Shown here: positions 1-16,000 of the stretch, piece after piece
How positions within the stretch are numbered: position 1 is the first letter of the stretch
How the letters are laid out: every line of letters begins with the position of its first letter
From: Lethocerus indicus
Taxonomy: Eukaryota > Arthropoda > Insecta > Hemiptera > Belostomatidae
Reading direction: 5' to 3'
Assembly (NCBI GenBank): GCA_019843655.1
Contig: JACDQD010000007.1
Location: 23,764,365 to 23,828,364 of the forward strand
Length of the DNA: 64,000 bases
Notes under the pieces: model-generated
What the model was told of the DNA's origin: nothing
Databases searched by the model: none
The model's input: the letters and a program-made list of their open reading frames with translations, nothing else
Position numbers and translations under genes: made by a program

Positions 1-905
1 CGTATTATTCTGTGCATGAAAGTAATTCATAGAATAATGATATAGAAGATAATAGGTCCCCAATAGTAAACTATAATCCCATTTTTCTTAGGTCTTAGTA
101 GCTCACGCCATTGCAAACCATAAGACACGGTAGCTATAGCTAATCGACAAGTAAATTACTCGATTTGACGAAATTCAGTTAGTAAATAGAATTATTTAAC
201 CGCCCCAAGTTGTTATTCGAGTTTATTAGAACGAATTACTAGACAGCACAATCATTTATAGGAATGGAGATTGTAAAATGGTTCGAATAAATATTTCTCT
301 CCGGTTATCTGGCTGGTAAACTTAAAGAGGTGGTGGAAAAAGGAAAACGTTATTTATAATCCTTTGTTATTAGGTAAAATAATCCCCTACTGGTAGGTAA
401 AATATATTTTCGTCATAATATGCGAGTATCGCTACTACTCTAGGAGGCCGCCAGGCGCTTGCTTTCTATGGTCGCCGATGACATTATTAAGATGAAACAA
501 TAGTAGATAGTGGATAGAGATTAAAATTGCCATAGATTGTTTTCAAATAGTTATTACTAATATTTTGCAATTTAGAACACTTTATTTATTTATTTTTATG
601 ATGGTTTCTATTTTTATTCAACGAACGAACAAAACATTCCTACCTGTTATTAATATCACGTTTACACTCAATTATCTAGGATTATCTCTGAAAAAGTTCC
701 TAAAGCAAAACGGCCTATCCTTATTCAAATTTCATCCTGCCATTATAGTATCCTAATAGTGTTAGAATATATCTGTTATTGAAGCATCGCATTGCTACAT
801 TTATCTAGACAAATTCCACTTGTAAATCTGGAATGAATTTCAGCGGCTGTCCACGAGCAGTCTGTTAACAGTTGACCGGTGTATTACAGGTAGCCTAATC
901 TACAG
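1..905. other. AT-rich sequence upstream of first visible cadherin exon
   Basis: No exon with cadherin motifs and matching splice phase is visible here, and the only ORF (565-756) has no recognisable motif. Since the first visible exon begins inside an EC repeat, this stretch is most simply an intron of the cadherin gene whose 5' exons lie outside the window. Confidence 0.6.
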
Positions 906-3900
906 GCTGCGCGGTATGGACCCGGACGGTGACGTATTGACTTTCGGCATCAAAGAGAACACGAACGGAGCCGACGTGATACGAATCGAAAACCTGGGCA
1001 CAACAGAGGCCAACATATATCTCAACAAGGAACTCGATCGCGAGGTCAGTAACGAGTGTTTATTATACATTAATCTAAATTCGAAATCCCGATCTACTAC
1101 CCCAATACTACACAATCGTTCGGTGAAGCTCAGACCGAATGAAAAAATTACAAATTGGGCCGAAGGAAAATCTCATCGGGAAATTTAAAATAATTAATAT
1201 CTAGACCGACGAATTATGCAAATTCAAAGAAACAAGCCTTGTAGTGGATAATAAATTGTAACTCATACAGCAGGATCTACCGTCAGCAGTTTTTTGATTC
1301 TGAGCCATGGAAAAAATAAATCCAAATTTGGTGTGCGGTAAACAATTAGCCTATAACAACGTGCCGATTTTCAAACGCGGCGGTTTCCTTTTCCTGATAC
1401 TGATTTCTCTTATAATTCAAGGGAAGATTTACTTTGCGGCCTCCCGGAAACGACAGCGGAGCGGGACAAATCGGGTTCTGGAAAATTTCATTCTACAAAT
1501 TGTCCGGTTTCCTGTTTGTTTTTTTTACTGGAAATGATGAATCGGTCGTTTCCACCGATCACCGATTCCAGGCGTCGAATCGCTAATGGCCCGTGTAGAT
1601 TATTATCTGCAATTTTACCACCGGACGATGTAGACACTTTCACAGTCTTTTGTACGTTTTAAACGATAGAATTATTTATTTGTTCGTCGCAGGACAGCCC
1701 CCTGGAGTTTCCTGGGCCCGCGTCTTTTTTTTCTATCCGTTGGGCTCAAGACCGGCCAAGAATTCTCGTACAGCGTTTAAGTTACTCCGAATGGATTTTA
1801 AGCACTTGCGATTAGTTTATAAAAATACGTATTCGTAAATTAAGAGAAAACGGTAACCGACTCTACGACTAAACGGCGGCGTATTGATCTTAGAAGATAA
1901 CAAGAAAATCCAAAATTAACGAACTATATTCAAACTGTTATTGATGCTGGCCTACGGAGTCGAACCGCCGATGTCGAGCGTCGGAAAACCGGTATTAATC
2001 GATACCCACGTTTCCGGATCCCGGCGGCAGATCATACAAGTACTGTTGTACCCATGCACATTATAACAAACTAAATTTGTAAATTCGAAGAAGTAAAAAT
2101 AAATCGAACGGTCAGCAGTGTACCTGTTTTGAGCTTGACAACTACGTCGGGTAAGAGCCAGGAACGTGTCGGAATTTTGGAAAACAATTTTCCCAACTTT
2201 TAATCAAAGCGAATCTTGACGACGGTAAAGCCAGAGTACCGTCATAAGCAAGTTAATGAGGATTTCATTTTATTTTTCCCTACATTTTTCGATCACACCA
2301 TCCGACAGTGACCTTATCGAAGTCCGCGACTTCGTGACTGGGTTTCGTCCTCTAGTTCCGAGTTTTCTCACCTTTCCAATCCCCTTATCGCTCCTAAGTA
2401 TCGAATAAAGCTGCTCAATTTTGTGTACAATTATCGATTGTTATATGTACGCATGTGTATATATGTATATATTATTATATGAACAATGATTGGTTTTGTG
2501 TTGACTTGGTTGACATGATAAAATAAGTCACCCAGTGGTGGTACTTTTATGGCTGAGTAAGACAGTCTCTTGGCCAGGAGCGTTTAAGCCGACGCGGGGG
2601 GTGGGTAAAGGAGGGACGTATCAGTTTATACGTACATTATATATGCTCTGCCTATATTTTTCGTAGGCCAGGGACGAGTACATGTTAGTCATGACTGTGA
2701 CCGACGGGCGGCTGGGCGAAGGCAACTACATAACCCAGAGTCTACTTCTGTTGGTGGAAGACGTCAACGACAACGAACCAATTTTCAGGCCCTACCAGTC
2801 ATCGATAAACATCAGAGAGGACAGCGGACCCGGTATCGTAACGACAGTCGAAGCCACAGACGCCGACGAAGGACCCTACGGGCAGGTAAACCCCATTTTA
2901 TCTAACTACCAGTCTAAAGAAAACATTCTGTTCTGAAGGGATCCCAACAAAATATTACACGATAGAAGGTATCGCAACCGATTGTAAAAGTTTCCACCAG
3001 AGAATTAATTAAAAGCGGCGTCGAAATTAGAACCAACCCGAGGTAACTCGATACATAATCGAATTATAATCGGTGTAGATGAAAGAATTTAAAGGATTTC
3101 ATTAATTTATTTTACCTTTAACAGTAACAGAGAGACTGCCAGGATTCAACTTCGCTCCATGTTCAAAATAATATTTTCTAGAGCTACCTCAGAGGCCTGT
3201 TTTATTAGATAGGCTTACAATTTTGTGCAAATTCTGTACTATTTTTAACTCCAATGAAACAAATTTCGGGTCCGCATTGTCGTTTGTTCGATAAACCTTG
3301 CATCCGTAGAACAATTACACTGGAGATTCATCAGAATGTACGGTACAATTAACGTCGCTATTCAAAACATCTTATACTCTTTTCCTTTCATGCGTAAAGT
3401 CGTAGACATCCTGTTTCGGATTACCGGAAATATGTATCCCCAAACCGGAACCGGTATCGCAGTGGTTAGGAGGGGGTTACACATTCGCGGTGTCGTCTCC
3501 TATCCGTTTTCTCTCGAAACGAAAAAAGAAATCGGAGCGTGAAATGGTCGCGGAACACTTTTACTGGCGCTTTCGAACGGGCCCCTTTACATAGATGGCG
3601 ATCGACCAATAAAATTATAGTAAGTATATTAATACATTACATGCGAGGCTCACGAGTATGTGAACCCGTCGATGCCGCAAAAGAAGGAGTGGATTTGTTT
3701 CAAAGACTCATATGTAAGCAGTAATAATCCCTCACATAAATTACATCTTTACAGCTTAAATGGTAGTAGAAATAAAACATTTTATACAATGCACCGATGC
3801 ATTTCGGTTGCCCGTCGGCTGATGTCAGTGTTTATTATAGACGATGGCGAAATTCGAAACCTATCGAGCATAAGACCAAATCAGCGAGTTGCGACAGAAA

Positions 3901-4982
3901 AGAGCTAGAGTTGTGATTATTCTACTGCCAAACAAATATTTTAAGTTAAAGCAATTCATTTTATACAATCCAGGAAATTTCAAAATATACTCCGAATACA
4001 ATTCAAGCGTAGAATCTTAAGTAAGCGAAAGTGTCGATTCACCGCTAGGAAGTTATTAAAATCTTACGTTGCCCCGCGTTAAGTGGTCAGTTTTAACTAG
4101 TTCAACTTTAATAAGTTGTTGTCTAATTAAGTTGAGGAAATCCGGAAGAACTTTGGAGATGGGAGGCCCTGCGTTCCATCGCGCACTGAGTTAAATGTAT
4201 CCAGACCAAAAGGAAATATCGAGGAATTTTTTTAATTTTATTTTGTCACGACTAAAATTGTTTAAATTATATTTAATGTAAGTGCTATTTGATAACGCGA
4301 ATGTACTTTTGATAAAGATGGTTTGATAAATGATAGTACTACTCCTGCTCCTGCCCTTGCTAGGTAGTGAGGAAATCACGAGGTCATTTTCCCTTAGGGC
4401 GCCGCTCGGGATTTTCAGGAAGTTCAAGATTTTCAGAACTGCTCATTTGACGATAAATTATGGCTGTTTCCCGCTCTTTGATGTACTAACCATCGCATGG
4501 CGCTTAACACTTTCTGGCACTTGCAGGTCGTGTACCACCTCCAGGAGCAGGACAACGAAGACGGGGTTTTCACAGTGTCCACCGTCAACGGCAAGGGGGT
4601 CATCAGGCTAGTCGGCAAACTCGACTACGAAAAGAAATTTCTGTACCAGCTCAGAATCCTAGCCGTCGACCGCTCAAATAACGACAGGGTGACTACTATT
4701 TTACTGAATTAATTAACTCGAAATCGTTAACCGGCTTTAAAGCTACGCATATCTTGCATGATATGGTTTAAAAAATTACTAACGTCCAAATTATGACGAA
4801 TTAAGAGTAGATAATTTTTTCCATTGCTTACCGATTTTATACTGTATTAGCTGGTGTACCCGGCTTCGTTTTAGAGCTTGCAATGATAATTCAATCACGC
4901 CTTACACATTAACTACCTTGATGATGGTTTTAATATTTAATTGCTCTTTTATGATGGTAAAATAATATTTTTTAAGTATGTT

Positions 4983-5020
<38 letters not shown>

Positions 5021-8000
5021 GTGTGTGTTTGTACATATATGAATTAATTCCAGGTGAACACGGGTACCGCAGCGATTCTAATAAAAGTGCAAGATGTGGA
5101 GGATCAGCCGCCAGAGTTCGTGGTCGCGTCACCCGTGACTAGAGTCAGCGAAGATGTCCCAATAGGGACGTCAGTCCTACGCGGTAATATTTCTACCTTT
5201 CCATCAAAAATAATCCTAACAATAATACGCAGGAATTGTAATTCCGCCATGACGTCTTAATTCATCTTAAATTCTGAGTTAAATGAAGAATACGTAAGAG
5301 AGTGCCCATTGAGGAATGAGGGGATATTAAGAAATTGGGACATATATCAGTTAAAATTGGATCCATCTTATTTCTTACCTACTAAACAATGAAAAACCTA
5401 TCACACTAACAATTCATACCTAATTATTATATATTGGTTTGGTTTGTGTCATCCCTAGTTTAGTGGTTAGTATTGTGGGCTTTGTTTTATAATTTAGTAT
5501 TTTGTAAATGACAAACTGCCATCTCGTTGTCTTTCGGTCACTGAAGATGACTTTAGTTATACTTTATTGTAACCAAATGTTCCATGTCCATCCGAGTTTT
5601 TCGCGCTCTTTAATCAATAAAAACATTTCTCAATTGTTCTCAGTGAGGGCTGTCGACGGCGACAGAGGGGTGAACAATCGGATCACATATTCGGTGATGA
5701 GTGGTGGGGGTGGATTCTTCGACGTGGATCCAACTACAGGACAGGTGTTCACTCTCAAACAGATAGACAGGGAGACTAACACCAATATTATCAACAATGG
5801 AGCCGCATACATCCTGGCAATACAGGTCACTAATACCCGAGTCAATTAAATATAACTGAATTTAATCAATAGACTGAATTATTTAAACCTATGGAAATTT
5901 GTAACATGCAATATAGATAGACAGGCTCTTTTAACTGATATACGCATTTATTTTGTCCAGGCCAAAGAAGAGACACACACAGTGTATCCACCTCCAACCG
6001 CCAAAACGGAAGTGACTATAGTGATAAATGATGTGAACGATGAAACGCCTACGTTCAGGAGCCCGAGATATGTCTGCCAGGTGAACGAGAATGCCCAACT
6101 AAACACACCAGTCACTTTTCTCCCACCAGCCATTCCACAAGTCTATGATTATGATCAGGTATCAGTTCAAACTACAATTAGTAATTTCTCTCTTATGACT
6201 GAAAAAACTGCTGTTTCCAATTCAAAAACATGATGCTAATTGTGTTTATTAGTTCATTTGTTTGATAATGTGATTGGTCATCAGTACCACCAATAATGCA
6301 AGTACTCTTCACAACACAAATCCAAATACACAATGTATATAATAGGCCCTATAGTGAAATGCTCAATTACCAAATAACTTAATTCTATTCTACAATTAAG
6401 ATTCATAATTCTTTTACATTATTTAATTTTTGGCTGTTTCTAACTGTAGTGCAGAATTAACTAATTAAATTTTAAACTGTAATAGTGAAGGCTTCTCCTC
6501 TTCAAATAATTATTTTTAATTTTGTTTTAAATCTTGTTGGATCAATCAATTGCTTGGGAAATTAGATCATACTTTTGTGCTTATATTATGTGTTATAATT
6601 AAAAATGTATATTGACTTACTTGCAGGGAAACAATGGTACATTTGTGATGTATATAGAAGGTGACGGTGGTGTTTTTGAAGTAACTCCACATCAAGGGGT
6701 CAATGAAGCTTCTTTCCTGATAAGAGTCAAAGATCCGTCAAAAATTGATTATGAAAAAACAAATGGTATAATTTTTCAATAATTTTCTAAAGATTGTATA
6801 TGAAAATAATGTTAAAATAGTTCTCCATCTAATTCATTAAAAACCAACCAATTCAGAAGAATTTTTCTGATACAAGCCTATGATACTTCCCATTGAATAT
6901 AAAAACACTTTCTTTGGTTTGTGCATATCATTTTAATATTCCTAACTTCATCTTTTACATGACCATACTGTATATGAAATCAAGTATGAAAATAAAACTT
7001 GATGCAATATTATTAATACATCTATCTTGTATATATAAAAAATGAAATCATATTTTGTATTTTGATATTCGTGCAGATGTAATTAGATGAACTAAATATG
7101 TAGCATTCTTCTTTAAGGTCATTTTTGTGTGTCCACTTAAAATCTAACACCATATAAATGGATTAGTTTGTAAAGACAAAAACTATGAAATGAATAAAGG
7201 AGAAATGTTTCATATTATGTTGGCTCTATAAATGAAATCAAATAATATTCAAATTTCTTTTACAGTAATAAATTTCACTCTGATTGCAAAAGAAAAAGTT
7301 GCAAACAATGCCAAATTCAGTTCAGTGCCAGTGACAGTTCATATACATGATATGAATGACAATTTCCCAGAATTTAGTAAACACATGTATGAGGTATGTA
7401 TATATTCATTTTGCTGTTAAAATTGAAATACTGTTTAGATGTAGTTCCATACTGTTCTTGAATTCAGTTCAAAACTTCCTGAAGTTCAAACTTTCTGAGC
7501 TTTAATTTATGACCCTAATGAACTGTTTAATTTATCTAAAAGCTAAAGAGGATTTGAAACTTTCCTAGGCATCCGTACCTGAAAATTCTGGCCAAGGAGC
7601 AACAGTTGCTGTGGTTCACGCAAGAGATTTGGACTCGGGGAAGTATGGAACTGAGGGCATCAGATATACCAACTTAGGAGGCAGTGTGGCCGACCTGTAA
7701 GATATATATATTATATGGAAGTAATTACAGAATTAAGTAATTCGAAATGTATTTTAACCTTGTACTGAAATTCAATATGGATTTAATTTGCCTACTTTTA
7801 TTTTTCATTATATGTTATGTTTAATAATACGTGCAATACGCGGCAGATAGTGGCAGTCATTATTTCGATGGAGGTCTTACCACCTTTGTTATTAATCAGT
7901 TCTCAGAGATTCTACTTTTCTCTATAGTCAGTATTTATGTGACTCATCCATATATCAAAAAAGGCAAGCAGAAACACGCTAGCTCCCTTTATATAACCTC

Positions 8001-11000
8001 CCTGATCTTTAAAATGTTAATGTTAAAATTAGAGATTTATGCAGAAGTAATTAAATGAACTAATTATGTAAAACTCTTCTTCAAGGTCATTTTTGTGTGG
8101 TCTGTAATTTTTATATACTTTTCCTAAATATATTTCAATCATGCCTCAAACTTATATGTGGGTTGAATTACTGGTGCTAGTTTATCTTTGAAACTAATTT
8201 CACTGTTTCTAAATAACAAAGAACCTTACATTAACAATGAAGGAACATTACTTTCAGCATTATATTTTAACTTTTCTTATTTATTATTACCGTTGTTATG
8301 TTACAGTACATTTTATGTTTTACGGTAATCTTTTTCATTGTATGTTTCCTCAGGTTGTCACTGGATCCTGTAACTGGAGTAATCACAATAAAAGCTGACT
8401 TGCCTACATTTGACAGAGAGCTCATACCAAGACACTACCTCACAGTTGAGGCCAGAGATGATCTAGGATTAGGTTTAAGGTACAGCTAAATCATTATTTT
8501 AGTGTTTATTGATCTTTAGAATGATTTATCAATCAATGAAAAAATTGAAGTATTACATGAATCCAAGACTTTATCTTCTTTTAAAGGAAACCTTTGTAGC
8601 TTAACTGAATGATGAAAAATTTACTTAAATAAAATGACTGATGCCATCTTTTTTTTTAGGAATACAGTTCCACTTGTGCTAAATATAGAGGATTTGAATG
8701 ATAATGCCCCACAGTTTGTACAGAGCCGCTATGAGGCCAGGCTCAGGGAAAATGATCTCAATTTTGAATCTCCACTTTTCATCGAAGCCAGGGATTTAGA
8801 TCTCAATGGTTTGTTTGTTTAACTTTCATTATGTAAAATGTATATCATGAAATAGCACACATTTCTTGAGCCTTCATTAATATATTTGACTTGTTACGTC
8901 TGCTCTTCAAGTCATTAATAATAATAATAAATAATTTCATAGGAAAAACAATTACAAATATTAGGAATAAATTAAACCCCTATGACAATTGCACAAACAT
9001 TATTTTTACATTTCTTGATATTATTATACCAACAAATTTATCTTTAAATTATTCTTTAAATTGAACTAATTCTGAAAACAGGTACAAGAAACAGCGAAGT
9101 ACGTTACAGCATTGTTGATTGGGAAAGTGCTGGCAGGAACTTCAGTTTAGACCCTATAACAGGAGAATTGCATCCCTCAGGACCTGTAGACTTTGAAGGA
9201 CTTGTGTCCAGGACTGTCGGCAAGAACTTGATGGCCTCAGTTCCAATCACAATCCATATCAAGGCAGAGGATGGAGGGCATCCACCTCTCTCATCCATCG
9301 TATCAGTAACCATCTACGTTCAGGATATAAATGACCATGCTCCAGTTTTCGAAAGGAACAATTACACCAAGACCATACCTGAAGATATACCTGGAGGCAC
9401 ATCAATTCTCAAGGTAAATACATTTTGTACCTGGAATTTAAGCCTAGTTTTGTAAGCTGTACTGAACATGCTACACAATAAATTGTTTATACAGTGAATA
9501 TCTTACCAAAGAATAATGAATGTTTTACACATCATGCAATTCACTCATGTGTAATAAAACATTTATAATCAGTAACTTATTAGTTACTATTATCATCAAC
9601 TTTTGACACAAATTAGTTCATAGTATAATTTTACTTAATTAATAGTAGTTAATAGTATAATTTTTTTCACTGTTTATGTCATAATTACATTCAAAATTCT
9701 AGTTGAATTGAATTGATTTTAACAAACTGTATTACACTAGTAATCATTTTTAAGGCAAAGGAAACTCAACTACTAATGTAGATTAGTTTTATTTTCTCAA
9801 ACAGAAAATGCCCTTAACTGCCCTGTGTCTATGTAGGTGATGGCCCATGACAGTGATGGGTCACGACCAAACAACCAAGTGGTGTACAGGATATCGGGAG
9901 GTGCCGGGGATAAGTTCATTATAGGTGCAGAGAGTGGGGTGGTGAGCACTGCCCCAGGAGCAAGTCTGGATCCTGACCTGACCCAGCCCAGGGCCACCGT
10001 CTATAGTCTCACACTGCTTGCCATTGACGGAGGCATTGGAGCTCACCAGAGAACAGCCACAGCCAGTCTCACTATCATGGTCAATGATGTCAACAACAAA
10101 CCACCAGTCCTCACAGATCCCGGCATGATAACAATCAGAGAAAACACACCCGTGAGTCTAATACTTAGCTGTTAAATCTCCGATTCCTAGTTACTGGAAA
10201 TTCATAAATATTGTACCTGAGTGGGTGGAATTAGAAAATTCATTCAGACAGATCATTTGTACTCAGGTTGGGCGTATAGTGCACAATCTCTTTGCGAGTG
10301 ATCCCGACTCGAATGCCGAGCTCCGGTATGGCCTGGACATGGAAGGGATTGAAGGTCGAACCGAAGAGGGGAGGATAGTGAGAATGAGGGAAGTGGACCT
10401 GGCTGCCTGCTTTGATCTTGATCCCCTGGAAGGAACAATTCGGTTGGCCAAAATGTTGGACAGGGAAAAAGTTGAATCGATCAAGATACCAGTAATTGTA
10501 AAAGACACAGCGGCACAAACAGGAACACAAGTTGTCACTGGTAAGTCAGATAATCATCACAGGGTTTTGTCCTGTTTTAGTTTTCTTAATAAACTTTTTT
10601 TGCTTACCTCAAGTTTTCATATAAAACTAATCATTAAATTTGTTTACAAGCTTTAGTCATTTTACAAGCAACAATTTTGAATTTTTTATTTGTTGTTTTG
10701 TTGAGCTTAAGTTTTAGATTTTTGTTTTAACCATGCTTTCATTTTGATTCTAGGGATTCTGACAGTACTCATTGAAGATGAGAATGATAACAATCCATTG
10801 TTCAGGAAGCCTTTTTACAGAAGATCTGTGACAGAGAATAGCCAGAATGGAATCACTATTGCTAATATTGTTGCTGATGATGCAGACAAAAATAGAACTA
10901 TCACATACACATTGCAAGGTACACTTGGCAAATAATAAACTAGACAACCTATATTAAATAAATTTGCGTACAGCATAATATAATGCATTAAAAAAATGCC

Positions 11001-12962
11001 CTTTTAGTTAAAATATGAACTATGTTTATTAAATATTTCTTTACTTACTTAATTACATTATATTCAATTATGTGTAATTACCAACATTTTTCATGTAATA
11101 TACTGTAATATTTTGGGTCTAACTCAACATTCAGTGCAGACTTTGTTTTATCAAAAAAAACTAAAACTTCTTAACTCAAACATAATTATACTGAACTGAC
11201 TCATAGTGGAGTTTAAATGACTAGGCTCTTGTCAAACTCCCAGTTGGTAGGCCATCCCTTGCATGATCAATTTTATTTATTACGTTTATCTTTTTGAATC
11301 CTATTTGCTTCCTCAGGTGCAAGAAGTATAACAGAGTTAGTACATTTAGACAAGAATACTGGAGAGATGGTCGTGGGAAGCCGAATAGACCGAGAACAGC
11401 TTCCCTGGCTCAACTTGACTGTCAAGGCCACTGACTCTGGCAATCCACCCAGGTCTTCTTTTGTTGATGTCTTCATACAAGTCCTAGATGAAAATGACAA
11501 TAACCCATACTTTGTGACTGAACTAAGCAATATCTCTGTATGGGAAAATACCACTATAGGTATATTGATTTAGAGGTTACACACTCATTAACTTGGCAGG
11601 AAAATCTTGCCTATATAGTGATAATAATATTATATATATGGCTAATTACTTTTATTGAAGAAAAGAAATTACACATTTTTTTAAAACTTAAACATAACTT
11701 TAATTTTTATACAAAACAACCCAAATATATTTCAGTCTAGAATCAAGACATTCTGCATTCTTCACCCTTGTGCAATACGTTGGTATCTATTGTTGGGCTG
11801 AGGAGAATTTATAATTCATAATATTTTCATTAAGAGTTTAATCACAAATGATTCTTTTATGTTGAATTTTATTAGTAATAGAAAAATATGTTTCATTGTA
11901 CCTTTTTCTGTTATTGTATCATATCTAATAATCTAAAATCTTAACTATAATAATTACAAGTGTCAACATTTATTTATATCTCAACTTAATGTTTTAGATA
12001 TACAAATATTTATGTGTGGGTGTATGTATGCATTTACATAATAAAACAAAATATTTATATAAATATTTCCTCTGTTTAAGGCACTGAAATTCTGAGGGTG
12101 GAAGCAAAAGATGCTGACACTGGAGACTATGGGAAAATTACCTATTTATTGGACCGGAGGTCATCACAGGTATTTATCAAAATAGTTTCATTAAGAATTA
12201 AAAATGTATGCTTATTTCAAAATAATATTTATTGTAATATAATACTTATGTAAAATCATTCAGTGCAATTCATTTTTTTGGTTTCAAAATATTTGTTGTA
12301 AGTATTAACTTCTACTTTGTTATGTGTTACAAGTTTTTTGTATTGCCTTGTACTTTGATCCTAATTGTCTTGTAAAGTTCTCCTCAATAAATTATGAAAA
12401 TTGATCATTTTAATTAATTAAAATACAGCATGGTTTAATTAATTAGATTTATATGATCTTGATTCAGTAATAAAAACATTTACCAATAACTTACATCCTA
12501 GCTAAAGGATTACAGGTAACTCTAATTTAAAACGGGGAATAATTATTGGACTTAATAATTGTATTAATTCTCATATTGAATGCCTGTATCTTGAAATGCT
12601 GTCCTTTCATTGTTTCAGGGAAAGTTTCAAATAGATCCTGAAACTGGTGTGGTTAATGTGACTGACAAGCTTGACAGAGAAGAAGAAAGTACTTACATGT
12701 TGATCATTCAAGCATGGGATAATTATCAGTTTGGATATGCCAGTGGAGAAAGCAGAAATGCTTTTAAGCAAATACTGTGAGTGAAAATACATAGCAAATT
12801 CTACTTTAGTTTTTCTTGTCTTAAAAATTGGCATAGTTAATTAAAATAAATTGTATTGCATAGTAACAAAGAATGTATTATAGTAATCATAGTATGGGGA
12901 TAATATTTTTTCTGATTGTAATACATTTATAGGAGTTTTTATTTATGTCACTAAATTAATTG

Positions 12963-13014
<52 letters not shown>

Positions 13015-16000
13015 TTATTTATTTATTTATTTATATAGATTAGTGAAAAATTCCTAGCAATATTTTAATATATGTTCTTACAAATAATATAGCTTCTTAC
13101 GAAATTGCAGCTGGTGGCATTCATATATTATGAAAATATTTGTTTTCAGGGTGACTATTAAAGATGTTAATGATGAAGCACCTAAATTCAGTCACTTACC
13201 AACTAGTTGTATAGCAGTGACTGAATTCCATGAACAAAGAGACACAATCACACTCTTAAAAGCCACTGATGCTGATGATCCAAACACTCCCAACGGTCAG
13301 ATCAGCTTCTCCATACTGGCAGGCAACGAACAAAGTGAGTCATCCCTATTATATTATAGTATTCTTGTTTAATGCATTAGTGTTAATTAATTATGCTAGG
13401 GACTGTGGGAGTCTAAACATTGTCCATTTAACCCATTTGTCTTGGCAGGCTGTGGGAATAATGTCAATACAGATTTCAAAAAGTTATGTTTTAATTTTTA
13501 CCCAACTTCCAATTTTATTGAGGTACTGATCTGCTTGTCCCTTTTCTCATATTATTATATTAAAGAACAACTATTATTATTATTATTTACAGATTTTTAA
13601 TAAATATACAGGTATCAATTTAAAAATGGCTTGGGATTGTATAATTATATCACTAAAAGATTACTATTTGAAAGAGAATTGATGAATGTCATTCAATTGA
13701 AATGTATACTACAGGGCAAAAACTGAAATTTCATTTTCTTTTGTCATTTTAGTCAATTTTATCAAAACAATTATGAATATCATTTATTTCCACCAATTTT
13801 AATTAGACAAATAAAAAATGTACACACATTAAACACACAGCAATATTTTATTTGGTTTTCTGTAGGGCTGTTTGAGCTAGAGCCTGTAGATGCTTGGTCG
13901 TCACGACTGTTGAGCCTACGGTCATTGAAGGGTCGTTATGGCAACTATTCATTGACCGTTCAAGCAGTTGACCATGGAATTCCATCAAAGTCAGCTATCG
14001 CAAATGTAGATATCTGCGTCACTGACTTCAATGACAACCCGCCTGTCTTCATCAGTCCACCTCACAACATTACCATACGAATACCAGAGGTAGATTTGGT
14101 TTGGTTGCATTTTCAGATTTTTTTCCATTACTTTGTACTCAAGCAGAAGCATATTCTATTGCACCCTCTTAAGGTATACACCTGAAAACGTGTATTGTAC
14201 AAAAAAACATGGTTCCTCTTGTCTAAATGTTGGTCTTGTCTAAAAATGGTTAAGATATACGAAAATGACACCCTGATACAGAATTTTTTTATATTTAGAG
14301 TCTAAGTGAGTAACATACCTGGACGCATCTACCTAGGGCATTGTTTTTTCTGGTCTTACAATTATCTAATATATAATTTAACAAATACAAAAAAATCAGT
14401 TCATGTAAAATCAAATGAAGAACTAAATGAATTGGGATAAATTATATGTGATTAATTATCCTAAATATAAGAGATGTTTATAATTAGCATATCATAACTA
14501 AACCACATGAGGTGCTATTTGAGTATATTATTTACATATTCGATGATTGACATGTTTATTATAAATTGGTTTCAGAATGCAACTGTAGGAAGTGTAGTGA
14601 TAGGTGTGGAAGCTGTAGATAGTGATATTGGACAAAATGCTGCCATCAGTTACAAACTCAAACAGGATTTGGGGGGTGACTGGAGAACATTTGAAATAGA
14701 TCCGTACACTGGTATTATAACTCTGCATCAACCACTAGACAGAGAAATTCAAAAAATTTATCAGGTATAAATTTTTATTTACTTGACCAGACATATTTTT
14801 TATATTGGTGGTGCACAGATGGGTATGAAGTTATACTGTGACTATGTCTTGTTATACATTTTAGACTAATATAGTTGATTTTTAAAATTATACAGATACG
14901 TGTAGAAGCCTATGATCATGGTGTCCCAACACCACTCTCTTCAGATCTGGACCTGACAATATATGTAAGAAATATAAATGACTACCAACCACAGTTCCTC
15001 ATTGATGAATTCACTGTCAACTTTACAGGTAGAGTAGCTAAAATGATCATGATATTAGAAACAGGTTTTGGTATACATTTTCAATGTTAATTTTACATTT
15101 TGGAGTTCTGGTAAAGAGAACATTATATTATTACTGATTTATTTTTATATAAGTCTTAATTAATATCTTCTACTTAATTTTATTATTACTGCAGAATATT
15201 TTTAGAATCAGCCAGAATATATTGGAAATTTCCATGTAACTGACTGATGTTTATTCTATTGGTGGAACTAAATATTTCTAATAAAATCTATTATTATATA
15301 TTTTCTCTTGATGTAATAATTAATTGGACCCCATGGAATTTTTCAATGGAACTAATAAAGTTCCTAATTCTAATACTATGAGTCTTAGGTAGATTTTAAA
15401 TTTCAGAACAAGCTAAGCCTGGTTCAGAGAGGCGAGAACTTATTAACACAGTAGATCGAGATGATTTAGATGAAATGGAAGACACACCTACCCCAGTTTG
15501 TTACTACATTGTGTCAGGCAATGATGATGACCTTTTCAACATTGAACCGCTCAGTCATCAAATTACAGTAAGTGATTTATAATTTAGTTCACATTAATTA
15601 TGCAATTAACCAATAAATGTGGCTTACAATTTCATATATTATTTTTTTACTGCCATAAATTTGTATGACAATCTTGTACTATTCCAGGTGGTAAGACACT
15701 AGTATTTATTGATTTTGTTTGTACTCTACCTCTTTCTTATAGTTGTTACAGGAATAAGTTATACTCTGAGACTGAGTACTTGACTAAGTTCTTAAAATTA
15801 ATTGCTAAAATAAAATACTGTATTTTAGGCTGTGAAAGAGCTGGATCGTGAGACTGCCGATTACCATGTCTTGATAGTGAAGGCAAGTGAAGACTGTGGG
15901 CATGCCCCAAACCCAGTGCTCAACAATAGCATGTGGTTTGACCCTAGAGATGATACCACCCTAAGGCTTCTCATAAATGTAGAGGACATCAATGACAACC

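Larger units (their letters stand above)
906..7375 (+). other. Cadherin EC repeats 1-4 (exons 1-8)
   Basis: EC1 (906-2786) shows DPDGD, LDRE and DVNDNEP. It lacks about its first 30 residues, which must come from an upstream exon. EC2 (2787-5119) has DADEG but LDYE in place of LDRE, and its linker is DVEDQPP, so one Asn and one Asp of the usual DxNDNxP calcium linker are missing. EC3 (5120-6056) has VDGDRG, IDRE and DVNDETP. EC4 (6057-7375) is divergent: the DxD site reads YDYD, the LDRE position reads IDYE, but the DMNDNFP linker is canonical. Donor gtgact after 4688 is weak, but the phase requires it. Confidence 0.9.

Noticed and set aside
1307..1537. ORF with a hydrophobic stretch in cadherin intron 1
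   Set aside because: Wrong phase for an exon between 1044 and 2667, no splice sites, and the flanking exons already join perfectly inside EC1.
1940..2030. tRNA-like T-arm (GGTTCGACTCC on the - strand)
   Set aside because: The stem does not pair over five bases and no acceptor stem or anticodon arm can be drawn around it.
7831..8058. 75-codon ORF in cadherin intron 9
   Set aside because: The flanking exons join in frame within EC5 without it, and it has no cadherin motif; its end overlaps an interspersed repeat.
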